Below are positions 55,687-64,000 of a stretch of 64,000 nt of DNA, one piece after another. Source of the DNA: Leptodontidium sp. MPI-SDFR-AT-0119 (Eukaryota; Ascomycota; Leotiomycetes; Helotiales; Leptodontidiaceae). Location: contig JAHLEZ010000014.1 of the NCBI GenBank assembly GCA_020726505.1, forward strand, positions 744,001 through 808,000, written 5' to 3'. Position 1 is the first letter of the stretch. Each line of letters begins with the position of its first letter. Below the pieces are notes generated by a model. The model saw nothing but the letters and a program-made list of their open reading frames with translations. It ran no database searches and was not told where the DNA came from. A program made the translations under genes and the position numbers.

Positions 55687-58600
55687 ATGTGGATGAGGAT
55701 ATACTTTTTCCTGGCCTTCGTGCCTGTTTTCGTCCGATCTCTGGCTGCAACCGACGAGATTCAAGATGCGGACCCTTCCCAATCAGGCTATTTGGACAAC
55801 CACAATCTCCACCCCAACACAGTCGGCTCTGCGATATTCGGCATGTTATGGAAGAACACGTATGGGAATAAAGAGCGATGGTATGCGAAACCACTGGTGT
55901 ATACGCCTCCGGGTGCATCGCAACTTGTATTCATTGCATCTTCGCAAAACGTCATTCGAACACTGGATGCCGTGAATGGAACTCTTCTGAACTCTCGGAC
56001 TGTTCAACCACCGTTTCTCCAGAAGGATATTGGATGCACTGATATTCCTGACTACATTGGAGTGATTGTGAGCTCTGATTTCGATCCTACCAGTTGTGAC
56101 ATGCTAACATCTGAGCAGGGCACGCCAATTATAGACCCAAACACGAATACTGCATATTTCTTCTCAAAGGGATACAAGAATGGAGCAGCAAGCGGCGGCA
56201 TGGCGAATGGTAAGCTTCTTGCAAATGTGGTGATTTGGATTTGGACCTGCTGATTGTTTTGTAGGCATCTACCAATTTTATGGCGTTGATGTTCAAACCC
56301 TGCAGGATAAGCCTGGATTCCCTATTCTGATCGATGGCCACAATGCTGACAATGACCCCGCGAGGTCTGTGTTCCAATTGTCCTCTTTCTTTACACACTG
56401 ACGGCCGTAGATATTTCGTTGGTGGTACTGTCTTGCAGCGACCATCCCTGGCAATGGTCAATGGTGTGGTACTCGGTGGTTTTGGCGGACACTGCGATCT
56501 CTTCAATTATACAGGAATGGTGGTCGCCGTGAGCACGACACCAGGTGTTGGTACGGATTTTTCTATCAACTTTACGGGCGGCTCAACTGACATCAGAAAG
56601 GCGTCACCTCGATATTTGCAATGGAATCTAGTCCAGGGGCTTCTCCAGTCCAAGGCGATCTTCTAGCAGAGAAGGGAGGCAAAGCCGGTATTTGGCAAGG
56701 TCAGTCGATCATCTCCCCGAAAAATGGCTTGCTGAAAAGACACAGGCGGCATGGGCCTCGCCGTTGATGGAAATCGTATTTTTCTAGCTACAGGGTATGT
56801 TCAACACCCTTTTGAGCTATTCTAGAGCCGCGGATTGATGTAAAATAGAAACGGTCAGGGCCATGCAAACGGTGATGTAGGAGCTTCTGGCCGAACCCCG
56901 CTTTCCACTCTGGATGAGGTAGTTGGCAGCTTCAGTGTTTCGGCACAGGGAAAGATCACTCTCAACGACTATTTTGAGCCATATGAATACATATCGATGG
57001 ATGCAGGAGATCGTGATCTAGGATCTTCCGGAGTCACGCTGCTTGACCCTACGGTGTTCAAGGGAACCGGGATATCTAGAATGGCCGTGACTCTGGGTAA
57101 GAATTCGAAGGCGTACATCATGAATGCGAACAATCTGGGAGGGTTCAAACAGGGGCCGGGAGGAACTGACAACGTCATTCAGACCATCACAGCTCAAGGC
57201 ACAGTCTTTGCTGGTGTTGGCTCGTATCCTCTGGAAGGTGGATATATTTACTTCACGCCAACGGGTGGAGCGACCGTTTGCTACAAGATGGGCTTGGATT
57301 CAAACGGGGTTCCCTCGTTCACGCTTGTCGGTCAGACAAACGGTCCAGCAGCTGGTAGAGTCGGCGTGGGAATCCCCACAACAACTACTTACAAGGGACA
57401 AATCGGGACAGGGATTCTCTGGATTTCTGACCCCAGTTTAGGCCTCCAGGCTTTCAATGCTGTGCCAGTCAACGGAGTCCTTCAGCCGATCCCCCTCCCT
57501 GCAACCGGAGGACTTAATAAGTTCCAGAGGCCAGCGTTTGGAGACGGCCGACTTTACACAACTGACAGCAACGGAAACATCATGTGTCTAGGGTCACCAG
57601 TTGCGTTGCCCCTCAACTGTACGGATCCTATCGATTTCCAGGACGTCACAATTGGTACGAGTGCTACCAGGACAGTCGACTGCAAAGCACTCATCCCCAT
57701 CACAAAGATCAATGGATGTACAACGGGTAATGCCAATTGGAAGTGTGACAACTCGACTCTTCCTCAAGGGGCCTTAGCTCAAGGTGCTACCTTTTCGTTC
57801 CCAGTTACCTGGGACTTGACCAAAGCCGTTGTCCAAGATGTGCCGCAAGCATCATTTGGAAAAGTCATTCCAGGCGTAGAGAGTACCAGTCTCAACATCA
57901 TCACAACCAATGGGGTCCCTAAGTACAGCACCGTCCTCCCAGTCTCCCTGACTGGAAGGGTCGTCTCGCAGAATGCCTTTATGACCATCACTCCCACCGA
58001 AATAGATCTGGGCGGAATCGTCCTCGGTTCAGCAGGTGCACCCTCGGGACTGACAGCCTCCTTCATTCTCTCCAATGTGGGAGCCCAACCTCTCAGCATC
58101 GTGGGCACTGCCTGGTCAAACACCATCGACGACAATGTCCAATGGACGAACATCACGAACGGAGATCTCGGCAATGGGTTCACATCCGCCCAGTTCCCAA
58201 AAGCTGGAGACACAATAGAGAGTGGCGGATCTCTCACCGTCTCGGTAAAGTTTCTCGCAAGCGTGACCGGGACGTATAACTCCTTCGTGGAGTTCTGGAC
58301 CACTGGAGGCGCGGAATATATAATCCTCTCAGGCTCTGCATCGACTGCTCCGATTGCGAACATCTCGGTTTCGACGATTGAAGGAGGTTGGGACTTTTCA
58401 ACCCCTCTTATCATGGACTTCGGCAATGTTCTTGACGGAACTACACAATCGAAGAATATTCGTATTTGCAACGCAGGAGGCTCTGCGCTTGCGATTACGA
58501 AGAGTAAGCCTCCTGTCGGCACCGAACTGCTTGCTCCGAACGCCTTGGTGGATTTACACGAAGGGCAGTTCATCGATGTGAATAATTGTGCATTGGGTCA

Positions 58601-60877
58601 GGTATCTATTGTTGCTGCCCCATTGGGCGTGAATCGTGTGGACCATACCGTATCGGATGTTTGGATCTTGAACACTGAGTGAGTCTTTCTCTCGTTTGAG
58701 GATCTCACTGGCTAACTGTTTGCAGCGATGTCAATTTTGGAGTGCACGACGTATCAATCACAGCGAATATCGTCACACAGCAAGTTGGTCCATTGCTTGC
58801 GAACGGATCTTCTCAATATACGTACCTTGGTTGTTACTGGGACGGTGGCGGTCGTCTTCTCAGCAAGAGTCAGAGCTCGGCACAGAATGAGAACGGCTGG
58901 TGCCAGAAGCAATGTTTTGCTGGTGGGTACAGATTCGCAGGAACTGAGTACCGTAAGTTTGGCTCTTCATCTCAATGGTTTACAATGCTAATTTGAAGCA
59001 GATACGGAGTGTTGGGTACGTTCTAGATGGACTTTAGCTCGGTTGGTTTACTGACAGTGAATTAGTGTGGGAATACTCCTCCAACTTATCTCAGATAGTA
59101 AGTCGATGTCGTATCCTCGGACGAAGCATGCTAATGAACCCAGTACCGATGAGACCCTGAAGAAATGCTCGTGGAGCTGCCCAGGAGATGTCACGCAGCC
59201 TTGTGGAGGCGATGGAACGTTTATTTCGATTTTCTATGACCGCACTCGATATACTCCAGGCCCAGACAGTATCCCTGGTGCTGCTCCCGTCTCATCATCG
59301 ATTTCTTCCTCTTCGAGGACTTCCCAGACGTCGAGTGTATCGTCATCCAGTGTCTCGTTGTCGAGCGTCAGTAGCTCGACATCGTCAACGCTCTCATCAT
59401 CAGGCACGACATCGGTCACGTCGCCTACATCTACTAAGCCAAGCACGACGCCAACTCAAACTGGTCCTGCTATCGTTCGAACGATTGGCTCATACTCTTA
59501 TGCTGGCTGCTACACGGAATCGACAAAGGGCAGAGCATTGCCCTTGAAGTCCTTTGCGGACGACACGATGACAGTTGAGATATGCGCTTCGACCTGTACC
59601 GGCTATATCTGGTTCGGACTCGAGTATCACCGAGAGTGTGAGTCTTCCCCACTCTTAGCTTGAAATCTTCTAATTAAAGACAGGCTTCTGTGGAAATTCC
59701 TTGACTGCTGGAAGTAATATTACAGACGAGAGTACTTGCTCAATGACCTGCAAGGGAAATCCACTGCAAATGGTAAGTCCTCCGAACACCATAGTTTACA
59801 AACGACAAGCTAATCGAATAGTGTGGTGGATCGTCTCGGTTGACAATGTACAACAACTTGACTGCAATCGTGGTCTCAAGCTCAAGTTCGAGCCAATCGT
59901 CCTCAATTTCATCTAGCACATCTTCCACATCTTCCAGCATATCGCTGTCAAGTTCATCGACTGTTTCTCCCACCTCTTCCAGCTCTTCGTCAACGGTATC
60001 TTCAAGCGCTACGTCGAGCTCCTCTAGCCTATCGTCAGATTTGTCGACAAGTTCTTCTAGTTCCTCGAGTATATCTTCGAGCTCTACAGAAACGTCAACA
60101 ACGAGTTCTGCATCCTCATCATCGACGTCATCTTCGTTTTCGACTACTCCGGAACCACTTTCTCAGAGCTCCTCTTCATCAGACACTTCCTCGTCATCCC
60201 CATTTTCCTCAACAACATCGTCAAATGAACTCTCCTCCACCTCAACATCTTCAACTTTGGAACCTACCAGCACCAGCACCTCCTCGACCTCGACATCGTC
60301 AAGTGTGCTCTCCTCGAGTTCATCATCTTTGGTTTTGCCCTCCACCAGCACCACCAGCTCCTCCTCTAGTTCGCCCCCAACAACATCTCCGCCCACCACC
60401 TCTCCCCACTCAATAACATCCCCCTCAACGACCAGCAAACCCTCCACCCTATCAACAGTAACCAGCAGTCCAACCGCCTCCGCAATCCGCGGCTTCGCCT
60501 CCCTAGGCTGCTACGACGACCCAGCAAACGGGCCCTTCGGAGGCCACAACATGCCCAAACTCTTCAGCAACGACAGCATGACACCCGATCTCTGCATCTC
60601 ATCCGCGCTAGCGCGTCGTTCCGCCGTCCCAGCCACCACCTTCCTCTACGCAGGTGTAGAGTACGGCCGAGAATGCTACGCCGCGACTCGGGCGCCAACT
60701 CCACAGCCAGCTTCACTGGTGGGCACGAAAGCTTGCACGATGACTTGTAAAGGCGATCCGAGCCAGTCCTGCGGCGCTGGGAAGATGTATAATCTGTATG
60801 TGGCGACGAGCGTTACTGTCACTGGCACGGCTACGAATCAGTGGAGTGCTTCTGTGCCGGTGTCTACGGCGACGTGA
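55687..60877 (+). CDS. Large secreted protein: beta-propeller-like N-terminus plus three WSC domains
   Basis: Thirteen exons, 1,533 aa, every phase consistent: 55687-56067, 56119-56209, 56265-56364, 56411-56550, 56601-56699, 56746-56794, 56849-58678, 58726-58952, 59002-59015 (14-bp microexon), 59066-59097, 59144-59637, 59684-59772 and 59822-60877. A signal peptide covers residues 1-20. Residues about 30-560 resemble a PQQ/quinoprotein-type propeller (GGKAGIWQGGMGLAVDGNR, NGQGHANGDVG, YISMDAGDRDLGSSG, GKNSKAYIMNANNLGG). Two Ig-like segments of choice-of-anchor-D type follow (ITPTEIDLGG ... LSNVGAQPL; MDFGNVLDGTTQSKNI). WSC domains are at about 926-1016, 1103-1196 and 1404-1508, each with the LGCY/AGCY start, CGN and C-x-M-x-C-x-G core. 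Ser/Thr linkers (1030-1095, 1197-1395) are suited to O-mannosylation. WSC domains bind carbohydrate, so a wall or extracellular polysaccharide role is likely; no enzyme activity is shown. Confidence 0.9.
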
Positions 60878-61279
60878 TCTTGATCTTGATTGGGGAGTTA
60901 GTTGATGTTTGCGAATTTAGGGTGGAATTTTTGTTTGTTTTTTGGTGTTGGGGAATTTGGGTTGGATGGTATTATTGCATTTTTGTGTAGCTTGGGTTGC
61001 ATGTAGTTGGATAGAGAGGTAATCTTTTAGATATAGACAGACCATTCTTTTAACTGATGGATGGATGACAGTCATGATTATTTGAATTTACAGTGCCCAC
61101 ACCAGGCTATAACTTTGTATGTAGACAGCCAAAAATACCCCATGACCGCTACGCCTACCTAAACAGGCGATCCAAAACTCCTCAGTAATGCATGTCACAT
61201 CCTCGTGCCAAGGGACGTGATTTTGGATTGAATTCGTGTTTATTTTGAATTTTGATAGCCAAATGAGAACTCAACTCAT
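60878..61279. other. Convergent intergenic region
   Basis: 402 bp of T-rich and AT-rich 3' flanks between the WSC gene and the Zn2Cys6 gene. Nothing else seen. Confidence 0.5.
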
Positions 61280-63657
61280 TCAATGAGGAGACCAATCGTG
61301 CCGCGTATCTGATCTGTTGAATGCCTCTATCCCCGGCAGACTCTGAAGCGAATTCGTAGGCTTCCTGGAGCGCACATACGGGTAATTAAAAGTACCGAAT
61401 ATATCCAAACTGAGCAACTCGTTCGGGGTCAGCTCCTCGCGCATCGGTACCGAATCTCTCCCATGAACATCCTCGAACATGGAGCGCTGTAGGGCATATG
61501 CAGTTCTATTTGTTATGTTAGCTGGAGTGCGATCATGATCGGATAGAACTTACCTGCGCATCTCGCTGACTCTGGAGGCAACAGAATTGTCTGATTCCCG
61601 GATCACGGGGTTCAACATCTCCCAGTATCTTGTTGCGGCTGGCCAGTACTTCCCAAGCTGACGTAGGGTATCCAAAAAGAAGAAGATGTTGCTGTCCAGG
61701 GTGTGGCCTTCGACTGAAGCATGAACAAGTAAAAGTCGAGTGGCGATCCACATCGCCAATGCAAAGCCCGGCCCAAGTAAGTCCAACATATCGGTATTGA
61801 CAACGTCTAGTGTGAGCTCTTTCAAACTCGCGACGGCACCGAGACATTTCTGCATCGCGTCGTATGATGGTCGGAACAAGACTGAGGACTCGGATGGGTA
61901 GGCTGCGGGGGCATGCAAGTGTATGACTGCAACGACGAATGCTGTTTGAAGGATGATCCAATTCGAAATCTTGCTTTTGGTGTCGGAGTGGCAAAATTGC
62001 GATATCTCACTGTATTCGCCAGGGAGACTTCTGAGCCATATGGATAGCCATTGGTCCAGTTCAGAGTACCGCGATCTCCAACGATCGATATCCGCTTGAG
62101 AGACGATGTCGAGTGGGACTTGAAGAAATTCGTGGGTCTGTGACATGATCTTGAGAAGCTCGCAGTGATAAGAGTAGCTTCCAAGATTGGCAGCATTTTG
62201 GTTTGTGTCTTCCTCGACAGTACCGCGAAACTCATCCCAGCGAGGCCATCTGGTTTCGACCGCGCGATCTTCAGAGAACAGGTCGTAGCGACAGGGAAGA
62301 CGTCTTCTTGCTGCCCTCTCATCGATGGCAAATCGTGAATACGTCCCTAGGGTCGTATAACGATCCATACTGTATACTACCCAAAACAACCGGCGACGTT
62401 CCTCGTTCTCTATCCAAGATCCTGCCGGCGGGAGTAAACGAGAGCGGAGAACACTGGTATTCATCTGACTACTCGCGTTGATACTGTGGCCTAGTTCAAA
62501 CCCCAATCTGAAGTTCAGAATACTCTGGGTGATCAAGGCAACCATATTGGATGTTTCTGGTGAGTGGCTTGTCCCAAGCATATCGACCGTAAGAAGAACC
62601 ATGGATTGGATTGTTCGAATATTAGAGTTCTCCAATCCGTAAAGCTGGACTCTCCTTTTCAGGCGGCTTCGATAAGTGTCTTGGACTTCGGTTGTGTGGC
62701 CCGGATCCCTCGAGAAGCGGAGACTGACGAATACAATTGCATGGAGTAGAACTCGGTCGGATTCGTCGGGGATCCATGCCTGAGAAAGTATGTCGAAAGT
62801 TGTGACACGGTCAAGCATGGGGATCCATGTATTGATGTGCTTGAAATAAAGGTCTACTAGAACATAAAGCTGCTCTGGAGGCGGCAGATCAGGCTCAACC
62901 GTTTCGCTTGGCCATCCAACTGTCGTACTCAGTGATGGTGAAATGAGGGGTGTAACAGGTGTGAACGCTCTCACATATGTCTCGTTTGGATACTGCGGTG
63001 TAGTATCTCTTGCTACCTGGCTCGGCTGGGTCTGATCGGACAAGGTAACCTGTGAAAGCCATGATATCTTGTTCGGTTCTCCGGCTGGAGCAACAGGCCC
63101 AGGCTTTTCCGTTCTATCCTGTAAAACTTGAGGAGACAAGCTGGTGTTGGAACCAGATTCAATCGAATTTCTGACACAGATGTGATCTTCAAGTTGCTTA
63201 CTCAAGAGCTGGACAACAGACTCGAGTCGAAAGACCTTATCCGCAAGATCCTGACCGGACCCGGGCTTAGGGCCAGGTCTTTGTTTCTTGCTGTAAGAGC
63301 ATGGTCGATTATTCTTCTCACACCAGCCACAACTCGGTCTTACACGGTCACATTTGACTTTTCTGGCCTGACAAGTTACGCAGCTATGGAAGATTAGCAA
63401 GCAAGCTACAGTCCCAAACAGGGTGTTGATGATCGGTATACAAGTAGTACGAAAAACAGACAACGTTCAACAGGGAAATATTTTCAATGAGGCCACAACG
63501 CCTCGTTGGAGTTAAGGAGCTGGGTGACGTACGATATAAAATCTCCGCCTTGCCACTCTCTTTTGCCTTGATCGGCCAATGAGAAGGTGATATACCCTCC
63601 ATTGTCATCGGATTGAGACGTACTCGGACGCTTGCCTCTCGTGTCAGATGTCGCCAT
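61280..63657 (-). CDS. Zn2Cys6 fungal transcription factor with middle homology region
   Basis: Three exons on the minus strand: 63657-63533, 63383-61554 and 61505-61280; 726 aa. The first donor is taken as GTACGT at 63532. A GTATAT donor further upstream also keeps frame and would shorten the N-terminus, so residues 20-42 are uncertain. The zinc cluster at residues 43-70 is complete (C-x2-C-x6-C-x6-C-x2-C-x6-C, with QARKVKCDR). It is followed by a linker with KKQRPGPKPG and a coiled segment (VFRLESVVQLLSKQLE). The middle homology domain is seen in LYVLVDLYFKHINTWIPMLDR and ERRRLFWVVYSMDRYTTLGTYSRFAID. The C-terminal exon ends in LLSLDIFGTFNYP. Nuclear regulator; targets unknown. Convergent with the WSC gene, so co-regulation is only a guess. 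Confidence 0.9.
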
Positions 63658-64000
63658 GGCCTATGAAGACGCACTGTGTTCGCTGAATCTTTTTCTCCGA
63701 CAGGAGACGAATATGTAGATAGACCGCAACACCGAGGGGACTGTGGAGTTGAGAGGGAGGCTGACGGCCATGTGTATGTATGTAAGCTGTCCAAGTGCAG
63801 ATCCGGAGTACCCCGCAAAAATTACATGCTTGGCCAGCTGCAAATTTCTATCGTTGTTCTAGATGTCGTGACTCTGACTAGACACGGGGGCATGCAAGGA
63901 GATTTTTGCGCTCTTTAGATTTGCGGGGTGATATCTCCAAGGTTCAGGAGGCGGCGCATGGGAAATGACAGCGCAGGATGGGACGGATGGAGAAGAGAGC
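63658..64000. other. Upstream flank at window end
   Basis: 343 bp upstream of the Zn2Cys6 gene. No gene start, repeat or RNA gene recognised before the window ends. Confidence 0.45.

Noticed and set aside
60163..60447. Minus-strand acidic Glu/Val-rich frame
   Set aside because: Antisense of the Ser/Thr stalk of the WSC protein.

Overview
This window is nuclear DNA of a filamentous ascomycete (Pezizomycotina). The evidence is genes with several short introns (about 45-130 bp, GTAAGT/GTATGT-like donors and CTAAC/CTGAC-like branch points), fungal-only families (translation elongation factor 3, Zn2Cys6 regulators, DUF3433 and WSC proteins), and a retrotransposon whose decay looks like repeat-induced point mutation (RIP). 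Leotiomycetes is a guess from protein flavour only. There is no operon structure, CRISPR array, or rRNA or tRNA gene that I can see.

Layout. 1-7 kb: the N-terminal 60% of eEF3 (minus), a DUF1275 membrane protein (plus), a small Cys-motif protein (minus) and a 3-exon short-chain dehydrogenase (minus). 7.6-23.3 kb: an accessory stretch with three plus-strand RING-type paralogs (A, B, C). Each carries a different lesion: A is split by a complete 6.3-kb Copia LTR element with a 5-bp target duplication, B has a one-base frameshift, and C has an in-frame stop. Between B and C lie a DUF3433 membrane protein (minus) and a Cys-rich, probably GPI-anchored secreted protein (plus). 23.8-31.8 kb: a metabolic block with a quinone-oxidoreductase-like MDR enzyme (minus), a Zn2Cys6 regulator (minus), a type-B carboxylesterase (plus) and homogentisate 1,2-dioxygenase (plus). 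A 112-bp tandem duplication lies upstream of the MDR gene. 32-41.4 kb: a small fragmentary gene, two GNAT acetyltransferases, an AT-hook protein, an ankyrin protein, a C2H2 protein and a Thr-rich wall-type protein. 42.8-44.6 kb: an aspartic-protease-like membrane protein lacking its first catalytic Asp. 45-55.6 kb: a gene-poor stretch with a small Pro-rich ORF, two small secreted Cys-containing proteins and a frameshifted dCTP-deaminase-like gene. 55.7-63.7 kb: a 13-exon secreted protein with a beta-propeller-like N-terminus and three WSC domains, facing a second Zn2Cys6 regulator.

How parts may fit together. Homogentisate dioxygenase is the ring-cleavage step of tyrosine/phenylalanine catabolism. 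The esterase, MDR oxidoreductase and Zn2Cys6 regulator beside it could form a small catabolic group, although fumarylacetoacetase and maleylacetoacetate isomerase are not in the window. The most distinctive region is the RING cluster. Its members share an N-terminal Cys/Tyr/Cys motif (also found in the gene at 4.1-4.8 kb), all three are broken, and in the transposon-split copy the coding frame is otherwise intact across the insertion.
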